64,000 nucleotides of DNA from GCA-001856825 sp049965815. Its GTDB lineage: Archaea; Thermoplasmatota; Thermoplasmata; Thermoplasmatales; GCA-001856825. A model generated the notes under the pieces. That model was given only the letters and a program-made list of their open reading frames with translations, ran no database searches and was not told the origin of the DNA. The DNA lies in NCBI GenBank assembly GCA_049965815.1, contig JBMFVV010000003.1:1-64000 (forward strand), written 5' to 3'. The position numbers and the translations under genes are program-made. Below are positions 1-7,485 of the stretch, piece after piece (the first letter of the stretch is position 1; each line of letters starts with the position of its first letter).

Positions 1-1238
1 GCTGCCCTTATCAGCACAAAGATGCTGTAGTACAGATAGAGCGACAGGAATGATACGAAGAAGTATCCCCTTATTGAATCATCATCCCTGAGGTATGACT
101 TGTCGTTTTCCAGTTCATTCTTCATTGCATCAAATGCCTGCTCTATCTCCTCCCTCTGCTTGTACATGAGGTATATGGACTGCGGACTGTCCTTTATGTT
201 TGACAGGATAGATATCTTCCCGAACATCCTTGATGCATCTTCATACTCTGCCTGCTTCTTCCTTCCCTCAACTATCATGGATATGAAGTTGTTTGATTCC
301 TCCGCCATGAGCGACTGGTCCTGGAACTGGTATATCCTGTATCCATCGTGATATGTGAAACCGCATCGTATTCCACGGTCACGGTACATGAAGCTTGATC
401 TGAGCTTCATGTCATAATTGATGAGTTCAGAATTCCTCCTCAGGGGCATGATGAATTTCATGTCAGGTGACATTAGATCGGCGAGATCGTACGAAGAGAA
501 CCCCCTGTCAAGCACCAGGATTCCATTGAAGCTTATCTCATCAAGCACCTTCCTCAGTGACTTCACGTCCCTCACTGAACCGTCAATTGATTTCAGGAAT
601 ACAGGCCTGTAACGGTCAAGATCAAAGACCATGGCCATGTTGATCTGCGGTATGTATTCATGATCCGCATTGTGTCCCTTCTGTGCCATGTTGATGTTCT
701 CCGACCTGGAGAATATCGAGGAGAGGTCGAAAGCCAGTCTGTTGGATCCCAGCATAAGCATCTGGAAGAGATCGTACTGCCCTGACATGTCTGATCCTAT
801 ATCCCTCAATAGATCACTCAGTGAGTTTGGGGAGAGGTGGGGATGAAGGATCGTAGATAGATGGAGCTTCTCCCATCTCTCCTTCACCGACTTCAGTGGC
901 ACAGAGTCAAGAAGCCTCACAACGGACAGTGCGTAAATGGATTCCCATGCGTCGGGAAAGTGCCTCCTCAACGCCTGGATTATTTCACCTGAGAGGGAGT
1001 ATACAAGCTGTGAATTACCGTACTCATAAACGGTCCTTTCCACATGATGAGACTCCATCACACCCTTCTCCGTTATCCTTCCAATGTACTCAGACACCTT
1101 CCTCGGTCCATGCCTTGTCCTGTCATACCTGGACGTGGAGTGGTACAAGTAATAGTTTCCGTTCAGTTGCTTCACTTCAAGCGGTATGTTACGTTTTCTC
1201 TTCTCCTCCTCAAGGATGTCCACGATCCATTCTTCCAT
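1..1238 (-). CDS. IS4/IS1634-like DDE transposase, 3' end outside window
   Basis: The minus strand is open from an ATG at 1238 to the window edge, giving about 412 residues with no stop, so the C-terminus is missing from this window rather than shown to be truncated. Motifs of a DDE transposase of the IS4/IS1634 type are visible: an early aspartate region (MVFDLDRYRPVFLKSIDG), the second catalytic aspartate in VLDRGFSS near residue 241, and a Y-x2-R-E-x-I-E type helix (MYKQREEIEQAFDAMKNEL) near residue 363. The enzyme would move its own insertion sequence by cut-and-paste. An in-frame GTG at 1247 is an alternative start; a stop at 1290-1292 closes the frame. The family assignment is by motif only. 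Confidence 0.8.
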   Translation of the reverse strand, partial: MEEWIVDILEEEKRKRNIPLEVKQLNGNYYLYHSTSRYDRTRHGPRKVSEYIGRITEKGVMESHHVERTVYEYGNSQLVYSLSGEIIQALRRHFPDAWESIYALSVVRLLDSVPLKSVKERWEKLHLSTILHPHLSPNSLSDLLRDIGSDMSGQYDLFQMLMLGSNRLAFDLSSIFSRSENINMAQKGHNADHEYIPQINMAMVFDLDRYRPVFLKSIDGSVRDVKSLRKVLDEISFNGILVLDRGFSSYDLADLMSPDMKFIMPLRRNSELINYDMKLRSSFMYRDRGIRCGFTYHDGYRIYQFQDQSLMAEESNNFISMIVEGRKKQAEYEDASRMFGKISILSNIKDSPQSIYLMYKQREEIEQAFDAMKNELENDKSYLRDDDSIRGYFFVSFLSLYLYYSIFVLIRA

Positions 1239-1542
1239 CAGGAACACGAAGATTAGAGTGGATTTCAGGGTAACTGAAATTACTAATCCCTATAACCCTG
1301 CGGAGTTAAGGTTTTTACTTTTAAATTCTTCCCCTTTTTGCTTTAGAAATTTTTAACAGATTTCGCTAAATAACGTCGTATTAATACTGATAAAATAGTC
1401 ACTTAATTGTACAATACGGAAACGGTGTAAATTATGACATAAATTGGTCATAGGACTCATCAGCTGGATGCATCGACTGTCCTTTGAATCCTATTTCCGC
1501 TCTGACAAGGATATTTATTGCACTATCTCTATTAACATCTGC
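1239..1542. other. non-coding gap between IS transposase and PP2C gene
   Basis: This 304-base gap should contain the promoter-side end of the insertion sequence, but I cannot define its terminal inverted repeat without the other end. An imperfect dyad, TATGAC at 1433-1438 and GTCATA at 1447-1452, lies about 90-110 bases before the phosphatase start. The right end carries the TATA box of the phosphatase gene. No RNA gene or convincing ORF is seen. Confidence 0.4.
1511..1519 (+). promoter_or_regulatory. TATA box of PP2C gene
   Basis: ATATTTATT is centred 28 nt before the ATG at 1543, the archaeal spacing for a leaderless or nearly leaderless transcript. It supports choosing the internal ATG over the longer ORF start at 1444. 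Confidence 0.5.
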
Positions 1543-2298
1543 ATGAATTTTGGTCACGTTAGCATCACTGGAAAGGTGCGCAGCCAAAATGAGGATTCTA
1601 TACTTGCCATGATATCTAATGAGACATTAGAAGGAACTGACGAGAGCAGATTCCTGGGAGTCGTTGCAGATGGAATGGGAGGGGGAGAACATGGGGAAGT
1701 AGCTAGTAGGATTGCTGTAGACACTTTTAGGAGTATCTCTGGGCAACTTATTCTGAGTGACAGATGCAATAGAAATGAGGGTACAGAACTCATGAGAAAG
1801 AGCTATGAAAGAGCGAACTCGGAAATTCTAAACTTTGCAAATGCTCACAACATCCGCATGATGGGCACAACAGCTACTTCCGTATTCATATGCGGTGATA
1901 ACGCGACAATAGGAAACATTGGTGATTCCAGAACGTACATATTCGATTCCAACGGTTCGCTAAAATTCGTAACAAGAGATCACTCTTATGTCCAGGAGCT
2001 CATTGATTCTCACCAGATAAATGGAAGTGAAGCGCGCACTGACCCAAGAAGAAACCAACTTACAAGGTCCATCGGCATAGATGAGCAATGCATCCCAGAT
2101 TTCTACAACGTGAAAATTAGGAGAGGATATTACATATTACTCTGTTCTGACGGCTTTTGGGACGCAATGAGTGATAATGAAATTGGAAGAAATCTCACCA
2201 ATGATATCGCCGTTGAACAACTAGTAAAAAATATGGCCAGTCTTGCAAACGAAAAAGACGGAAGTGATAACATCTCACTGCTGCTGATTATAACCTAG
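1543..2298 (+). CDS. PP2C-family Ser/Thr protein phosphatase
   Basis: A 251-residue single-domain PPM/PP2C phosphatase, which removes phosphate from Ser/Thr residues using a two-metal centre. Family motifs in order: VRSQNEDS near the N-terminus (metal-binding Asp), GVVADGMGGGEHGE (the DGMGG metal motif), GTTATSVFI, IGNIGDSRTYIF, LTRSIGID, LLCSDGFWDAMSD and a C-terminal GSDNIS. The arrangement matches stand-alone bacterial Stp/PrpC-like enzymes, soluble and without membrane segments. The ATG at 1543 is preferred over one 33 codons upstream because the protein then begins just before the conserved core and a TATA box is correctly spaced. No Ser/Thr kinase gene is adjacent, so its partner must lie elsewhere. 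A T-run follows the stop. Confidence 0.88.
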   Translation: MNFGHVSITGKVRSQNEDSILAMISNETLEGTDESRFLGVVADGMGGGEHGEVASRIAVDTFRSISGQLILSDRCNRNEGTELMRKSYERANSEILNFANAHNIRMMGTTATSVFICGDNATIGNIGDSRTYIFDSNGSLKFVTRDHSYVQELIDSHQINGSEARTDPRRNQLTRSIGIDEQCIPDFYNVKIRRGYYILLCSDGFWDAMSDNEIGRNLTNDIAVEQLVKNMASLANEKDGSDNISLLLIIT

Positions 2299-2304
2299 TT
2301 TTTT
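2299..2304 (+). terminator. T-run terminator after PP2C gene
   Basis: Six T residues start immediately after the TAG stop of the phosphatase gene, as expected for archaeal intrinsic termination at oligo-T. No stem is required or seen. Confidence 0.4.
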
Positions 2305-2356
2305 CGAATGGCACAGTAAAAATTTAAAGTGAATAACTTTACCGTCCTAAGAAAGA

Positions 2357-2365
2357 TTTAATAAA
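2357..2365 (+). promoter_or_regulatory. TATA box of the oxidase operon
   Basis: TTTAATAAA is centred about 26 nt before the GTG at 2387. It is the only clear promoter before the tightly packed genes from 2387 to 7485, so it probably drives the whole oxidase operon. Confidence 0.5.
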
Positions 2366-2386
2366 CTTAACTTCTATCGGTCTTTA

Positions 2387-2638
2387 GTGAACATCGACAA
2401 GAGGGTTCGGGCTGTGATCTCGATTTTTGTGGAGGGAGTTATCGTCTACTTCATAATGGTTTATCTTGTCATAGGGCCGATATTCCGTTCATTCTATGTG
2501 GGTGAACCAGCAGTAGGAGAGCTCCCGTTCGCAATCTCATATATATCCATAGGCATTGCAGTTGGTTTTACCACTATTGCGCTCGTGATCTACCCGGTCC
2601 TAAAATACAGAGAGGTTGGTGATCCAGTTGAAGAATAA
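2387..2638 (+). CDS. small membrane protein heading the oxidase operon
   Basis: An 83-residue protein with two predicted membrane helices (about residues 8-30 and 48-70), starting at GTG. Its 3' end overlaps the 5' end of the subunit II gene by 23 nt, so it belongs to the same operon. Size and position resemble small accessory subunits of haem-copper oxidases, such as the single- or double-helix subunits near ba3-type enzymes, but no diagnostic motif is visible. It is best described as a putative oxidase-associated membrane protein. Charged residues flank the helices at both ends. Confidence 0.65.
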   Translation: MNIDKRVRAVISIFVEGVIVYFIMVYLVIGPIFRSFYVGEPAVGELPFAISYISIGIAVGFTTIALVIYPVLKYREVGDPVEE

Positions 2639-3065
2639 GTTGTTGGTCGAGGTCATTTGGATTGTAGCAGTGTTGGCGATACTGTCATGGGCTGCAGTAT
2701 CCAATGCATCTTACTTGGAATCAAACCAGAACGCTATTGCTAATCCAGCAAACAGTGATCCCGTTGGCACTGTTATAAACGTCACAGGGTACCAATGGGC
2801 TTGGGCATTCCAGTATCCGAACGGTACAATCACTACAGATAAACTGGTACTGGAAGTGAACCAGACTTACACCCTCGTCATAACAAGCAAGGATGTAATT
2901 CATGATTTGTACATCCCGCAGTTTGGGGTACAATCCTACGCAGTTCCAGGTCACCCGAATCAGGTCACAATAGAACCAAAGAAAACAGGCACATTCGTAT
3001 TTGAATGTGTCGAATACTGTGGAGAATATCATTACGAAATGAGGGGAACGGTGGTGGTCACTTAA
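2616..3065 (+). CDS. coxB: haem-copper oxidase subunit II with CuA site
   Basis: A 149-residue subunit II of a terminal oxidase: one N-terminal membrane anchor (about residues 8-28) then a cupredoxin domain outside the membrane that accepts electrons at the binuclear CuA centre. All CuA ligands are visible: His96 (DVIHDLY) and the C-x3-C-x3-H-x2-M array Cys131, Glu133, Cys135, His139, Met142. The aromatic patch YQWAWAF, typical of subunit II, precedes it. With one anchor helix it resembles the short subunit II of ba3-type enzymes. Starts at TTG 2616, GTG 2619 and TTG 2628 are all possible; AGAGG lies just upstream. The stop TAA shares one base with the subunit I start (TAATG). Confidence 0.92.
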   Translation: MVIQLKNKLLVEVIWIVAVLAILSWAAVSNASYLESNQNAIANPANSDPVGTVINVTGYQWAWAFQYPNGTITTDKLVLEVNQTYTLVITSKDVIHDLYIPQFGVQSYAVPGHPNQVTIEPKKTGTFVFECVEYCGEYHYEMRGTVVVT

Positions 3066-4708
3066 TGGGTTTTTCCTTTGAACTGATGGTGTTTGGTTCC
3101 ACAATAGCCGCCCTTATTGCAATGGTGTTTCTGCTGTATTACTTCACATTGGATTACAGGAGGAATCTTTTAGGTGAAAGTGCGTCCAGCCTCTCAAAGG
3201 ACGAATCTAACCTTCTTCTATCAAAGATGAGAAGGGAGATAAGCTTCTCAGCTTTCTTCATGGACGATAGCAAATCCATAGGGGTAAGATACCTCATAAC
3301 GAGCATCGTTCTGTTCTTTATTGGCGGACTGGCTGGGGTCGGGATGAGAATCTCACTGTGGTTCCCAAATCCATCTTTCCTGACACCGGAACAGTACAAC
3401 ATACTATTGACTGCCCACGGGAATATAATGCTCTATGGCTTTGCAATTGGAACCATTCTAGGCTTTGGTTATTACCTACTGCCATCTGCAAACAAGATTG
3501 AAAAGGATACGCTTGGCGTCGTTAAGTCAATTATGTACTGGCTGTTCGTCATAGGAGCGGTATTTATTATATTCTCGAAGAGTACTGCAACGTGGTACTT
3601 CTACTACCCCCTTGTTGACCAGCTGACAGAGGCTGGAGGAGGAACATATTCCTTTGCCACTCTGATAGGAGTAACGCTCATATTACTAGCTACAACCGTA
3701 TCTTCCGTGATATTCCTCAAGATGGTATTTCTGGACAGGAGTAAATCGATACCGATTTCAAAAATTTCCATGTTTTCCTGGTCAATAGTTTCGGCAGCTG
3801 TCCTGGTCATCACGTCAGCACCAGTTTCCATGATAGCGAATGGATTCCTCATATATGACCTGATAAATCCCATATTTTTCCAGGCTTCAAACGGTGCTGT
3901 CCTTGGTTATGCGATAATGTTCTGGTTCTGGGGACATCCACTGGTATACATAGCGATACTGCCTGCCTTCGGACTGATATATGAGATGTTACCAAAATAT
4001 GCAGGGGTTCCTATATTCAGTTACAGGGCGGGTGTGTTTTCGCTCCTACTGCTCATGATATTCAGTGCAGTGGTTTGGGGGCATCATTTATTCAACAGCG
4101 GGCTTGGAACTGTATGGGACCTTCTGTTCTCTACCACTTCATTCCTAGTAGTGATTCCGTCTGCAATGTCTGTTTTCAACTGGATAGCAACACTCTGGAC
4201 TGCAAAGCAGATCAAACTGACAGTTCCCATGCTGTTCGTCCTTAACGGAATTATTGACTTCGTTATAGGTGGAATAGTTGGTGTATATTCAGCTGATGTT
4301 GGATTGAACGCTTTCATCCATGGAACATATGCAATTACTTCCCACTTCCACTGGATCTTCATAGGACTAACTGCAGGAATTGGATTTGGAGCCATTTATA
4401 TTCTATTCCCGACGCTAACGGGAGGGAGGACGTACAACGTTCCACTCGCGAAGGTTCACTTCTACCTTAACTCAGTTGGGACGATACTCATGTCGGGATT
4501 TTGGCTCGTAGGCGGATTTGCTGGGATGCCGAGGAGGGTAGCAGGATATTTCGGGATTTTCCAAACATACCAGGACGTGGCAGCCATAGGTGGGGTCATC
4601 CTTGGGATAGGATTCCTGATTTTCCTGATAAATTTCGCATATTCTGCATATCTTCCAGCAAAGGTAGATGTTACAAATCCACTTGAAGATGAGGTGCAGG
4701 CAATATGA
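3065..4708 (+). CDS. coxA: haem-copper oxidase subunit I, B-type-like
   Basis: A 547-residue polytopic catalytic subunit that reduces O2 to water and pumps protons. Ligands: His118 (haem a/b), His291 and Tyr295 in the GHPLVY motif (CuB and the cross-linked Tyr), His340-His341 (CuB), His427 and His429 (SHFH; the two haems). The glutamate that A-type oxidases carry in HPEVY is leucine here, which together with the single-anchor subunit II points to a B (ba3-like) oxidase using the K-type proton path. The ORF can be extended to 3005, but that part overlaps subunit II in another frame; ATG 3065 overlaps its stop by one base and begins just before the first helix. The stop overlaps the next gene by ATGA. 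Confidence 0.93.
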   Translation: MGFSFELMVFGSTIAALIAMVFLLYYFTLDYRRNLLGESASSLSKDESNLLLSKMRREISFSAFFMDDSKSIGVRYLITSIVLFFIGGLAGVGMRISLWFPNPSFLTPEQYNILLTAHGNIMLYGFAIGTILGFGYYLLPSANKIEKDTLGVVKSIMYWLFVIGAVFIIFSKSTATWYFYYPLVDQLTEAGGGTYSFATLIGVTLILLATTVSSVIFLKMVFLDRSKSIPISKISMFSWSIVSAAVLVITSAPVSMIANGFLIYDLINPIFFQASNGAVLGYAIMFWFWGHPLVYIAILPAFGLIYEMLPKYAGVPIFSYRAGVFSLLLLMIFSAVVWGHHLFNSGLGTVWDLLFSTTSFLVVIPSAMSVFNWIATLWTAKQIKLTVPMLFVLNGIIDFVIGGIVGVYSADVGLNAFIHGTYAITSHFHWIFIGLTAGIGFGAIYILFPTLTGGRTYNVPLAKVHFYLNSVGTILMSGFWLVGGFAGMPRRVAGYFGIFQTYQDVAAIGGVILGIGFLIFLINFAYSAYLPAKVDVTNPLEDEVQAI

Positions 4709-5280
4709 ATAAGGCTACTCCTATAGTGCTTCTGGTTATTGTGCTGATTGTAGCGGGCTCCTCCTTTGCCTGGTTCTTGTCAGTGCCTGGAGGGGGTATA
4801 AGTTACCAGCAGGGAAGTTATAATTCTACCGAGGTTATAGTACTCTATGCAAATGCACAGGGCTGGAATTACAATTCATCCAACCCCAATCCTACCCTGA
4901 ATGAGAAACTTCACACACTCTTGGAGTTCAAGGTGATCGAGCAGGACGGGCTCCCTCATACACTCACCATAGCAGCTGGTCCAAATGAGACAACGAATTC
5001 TAATGACTGGATCGTCAACGTGGTGATACCTACAACCGTAGGTAGCATAACGTGGGTAAACTGGTCTTTTGCCAACCCGGGACTATATACATACTGGTGT
5101 ACCGTCCACCCATATACCATGGTAGGAAAGCTCTACGTCAACGCAACTTCTAACACTACATCCTCATCACCAAATGCGTCTGCAGTACAAATTCCAAATA
5201 CAAGCCCCTTGAACTCAAACATTCAACACCAGAATTCTTTTACTTACGAGATGGCTGATAACAATGAGCAGGTTTGGTAG
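4705..5280 (+). CDS. membrane-anchored type 1 blue copper protein
   Basis: A 191-residue cupredoxin with an N-terminal signal/anchor helix (about residues 5-25). The type 1 copper ligands are visible: His85 (GLPHTLTI) and Cys132, His135, Met139 in a C-x2-H-x3-M array (WCTVHPYTM). A Ser/Thr/Asn-rich tail of about 45 residues follows. Known relatives in Thermoplasmatales and Sulfolobales are sulfocyanin and rusticyanin-like proteins, which carry electrons on the outer face to the terminal oxidase. The ATGA overlap with the subunit I gene supports its role as the physiological electron donor. Which of the two subfamilies it belongs to cannot be settled by eye. Confidence 0.87.
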   Translation: MNKATPIVLLVIVLIVAGSSFAWFLSVPGGGISYQQGSYNSTEVIVLYANAQGWNYNSSNPNPTLNEKLHTLLEFKVIEQDGLPHTLTIAAGPNETTNSNDWIVNVVIPTTVGSITWVNWSFANPGLYTYWCTVHPYTMVGKLYVNATSNTTSSSPNASAVQIPNTSPLNSNIQHQNSFTYEMADNNEQVW

Positions 5281-6133
5281 CGCATTCAAACTAACTAAAC
5301 CGGGGATTGCTGTTCTCCTTGATCTTGTTGCAGTGACAACTTTCTTCCTCGCACTGAAGAACTTTTCACTCCTATGGAAACTGTGCCCATTATTGGTTGC
5401 CGGTACGCTGGCATCTTTCTCATCGTCACTGGCAAACAACTTCCTTGATAGAGACCTTGATTCAATGATGAAAAGGACGAAATGGAGATTAGGTTCAGCC
5501 ACCAGCATCGGGTACCTTATTTCAATACCTGTTCTCCTGGCAGTTGCACTGTCCGTATCCGTGATATTCCTTAACTTGGCAACTACCATATGGATACTAC
5601 TCGGTTTCCTCAGTTACTCAGTGCTTTACACTGTTGTCCTAAAAAGGAGAACTTCGTGGAACATAGTGATAGGGGGGATAGCTGGAAGCTTCCCGGCATT
5701 AGCGGGCTGGTCTGCAGTTGGTTCTGTTTGGTCAGGGGTCTCGCTATTCGTTGCTTTAATAGTGTTTCTCTGGACCCCTCCGCATTTCTGGTCCCTTGCA
5801 CTCAAATACAGGGATGATTACAAGGCAGCAGGTGTACCCATGCTGCCCGCAGTGACAAGCGAAGCCAGGTCAATAAATGCGATTGTCGTGAGTACCGGTC
5901 TGTTGATTGCATTCTCTTTGCTCCCATTGTTTATAAACATAGGCCTTCCCTTGCTATACAGGTACCTACTGATCCCATTCTCTGCATACCTGATCGCAAG
6001 GGTTGTTAGTCTGAAATTCGGGAAGGTTGGTAGAATCGAGACAAGGGCAATTAAGACCTTCCTATCCACAAATTATTATCTCACTGCTATCCTGGCTATA
6101 TTGCTTGCAGGTTCATTGTTTAGGATAATATGA
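5264..6133 (+). CDS. ctaB: protohaem IX farnesyltransferase (haem O synthase)
   Basis: A 289-residue UbiA-superfamily membrane prenyltransferase that adds the farnesyl group to haem B to make haem O for the oxidase. Visible motifs: the first Asp-rich substrate loop NNFLDRDLDSMMKRT near residue 65 and the CtaB-typical WTPPHFWSLALKYRDDYK followed by AGVPMLP near residue 170. Seven to nine hydrophobic helices are predicted, the usual number for the family. It overlaps the cupredoxin gene by 17 nt and the next gene by ATGA, so it is translated as part of the oxidase operon. Haem A synthase is not seen in the window. Confidence 0.93.
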   Translation: MSRFGSAFKLTKPGIAVLLDLVAVTTFFLALKNFSLLWKLCPLLVAGTLASFSSSLANNFLDRDLDSMMKRTKWRLGSATSIGYLISIPVLLAVALSVSVIFLNLATTIWILLGFLSYSVLYTVVLKRRTSWNIVIGGIAGSFPALAGWSAVGSVWSGVSLFVALIVFLWTPPHFWSLALKYRDDYKAAGVPMLPAVTSEARSINAIVVSTGLLIAFSLLPLFINIGLPLLYRYLLIPFSAYLIARVVSLKFGKVGRIETRAIKTFLSTNYYLTAILAILLAGSLFRII

Positions 6134-7485
6134 ACGTGAAGAACAGCAAAGTCCTGATGGCACTCCCTTTCGTTGCTGTTGTTTTGCTCTGGAATGTACC
6201 TTTCATCCTGAAGGGCATCATCGTGGAAAGGGATGTGCTGCTAGAGCTGATAATAGAAGAAGCGGCTATTTTTGGAGGAATACTGCTTGCTTCATTGCTA
6301 AGAGAGAAAACGGGGAGACTGTATCTCATCGCATCCTATGTTTCCATAACCATCCTGATCGTTATGGTTTCTACCGGCCTTTGGAGATTTGCGTTCTTCT
6401 ATGCAATCGCATTCCTGATATCCATCAGGCTCTTCATGCTAAACAGGAAGAGGCTGGATGTTTCCACCGGAACCATAGCGTTCTTTGTCTTCATGGTCAT
6501 CATAATACTCTCCACCAGTCTGAGGATCGCAGCGACATCCTTAGGCGTTCTGAACTCCACAGGTTATGTATTCTCCATTTACGACAACTCTTCGCCACTT
6601 GGAATTCCATTCACGTATGCGTTTGGAATCGTTATCGGTCTCAAGGGAGTAACGCTCTCCTTCTCACCCCTCACAGCAGTCTTCTTCCCTATCATTTCGT
6701 ACCTTACTGCGGACAATACAATGCTCATACTCAAGGGATCCACCTCTGGCAGTACGGCTTCTGCAACGGGGGCAGTGGTTGCTGCACTTGCATGCCAGTG
6801 TGAGAACACAATAGGTGTGCTATCCGGGACGGTATCTTCACTTGCACTCTCCATCCTCCCATTTTTCATATTCCTATCTGCCGGCCTTCTCATCGTGACT
6901 AACATCTATCTCCACAATCCCATCAAAATGAATTTCCCGAAGTTCAGGCCCTGGTTGGTCGTAAGCCTTTTTGTAATAATACTTGCAGTTGAATTCTCAA
7001 TTGTTTCAACCGGCCTTGTTTACAACCTGGCCCTCTTTGGATTCGTTTCATTCCTTTCCATCATCTCAGGGTTCCTGCTAGGATTTGCCATACCTGTGAA
7101 AAGGAATCTACCGATATATTCTGTAGTAGTTGCATTCATTATTCAGGCAATAATGTTCTGGCCGCACCTCATAGATGAAGCTCTCACTGTTCCATACATT
7201 TTTGAAGCATACAATTTCGCAGGCTTGATTGCTGGCCTTATCCTCTCTCTGTCATTCAAGAACAGGAGAACCATAACAAAGGTCGGGTTGATAGAACTGA
7301 TATTCTCAATGGAAACTATGATAACGGCTGTCTTCCTGTACATAACACTGTTTTCCATATCAATTTTCACCGGTTTCTCTGAAATCGCTGTAATAGATTT
7401 CTCTGTCTTCATTCTGATACTCAGCCTGCCGATTATGTGGTTTTCCAACATCTATCTACTGAGTGTTAGAGCTTTTGGAAGCTAG
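6130..7485 (+). CDS. unknown polytopic membrane protein in oxidase operon
   Basis: A 451-residue protein with roughly a dozen hydrophobic segments and very short loops; I do not recognise the family. It is joined to haem O synthase by an ATGA overlap. The only cysteines that stand out form a CQCE motif near residue 222 (LACQCENTIGVLSG), following a Ser/Thr/Gly-rich loop (LKGSTSGSTASATGA). Cys-x-Cys next to membrane helices inside an oxidase operon suggests copper or haem handling, but that is inference. The gene ends inside the 3' end of the convergent polyferredoxin gene, a 30-bp tail-to-tail overlap. Confidence 0.7.
   Translation: MNVKNSKVLMALPFVAVVLLWNVPFILKGIIVERDVLLELIIEEAAIFGGILLASLLREKTGRLYLIASYVSITILIVMVSTGLWRFAFFYAIAFLISIRLFMLNRKRLDVSTGTIAFFVFMVIIILSTSLRIAATSLGVLNSTGYVFSIYDNSSPLGIPFTYAFGIVIGLKGVTLSFSPLTAVFFPIISYLTADNTMLILKGSTSGSTASATGAVVAALACQCENTIGVLSGTVSSLALSILPFFIFLSAGLLIVTNIYLHNPIKMNFPKFRPWLVVSLFVIILAVEFSIVSTGLVYNLALFGFVSFLSIISGFLLGFAIPVKRNLPIYSVVVAFIIQAIMFWPHLIDEALTVPYIFEAYNFAGLIAGLILSLSFKNRRTITKVGLIELIFSMETMITAVFLYITLFSISIFTGFSEIAVIDFSVFILILSLPIMWFSNIYLLSVRAFGS

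Noticed and set aside
896..1273. Plus-strand ORFs over the transposase
   Set aside because: They overlap the clearly conserved minus-strand DDE transposase and have no coding character of their own.
1433..1452. TATGAC/GTCATA dyad before the PP2C gene as an operator
   Set aside because: Six-base arms with an 8-base spacer, far from the TATA box and without a second copy; easily due to chance in AT-rich DNA.
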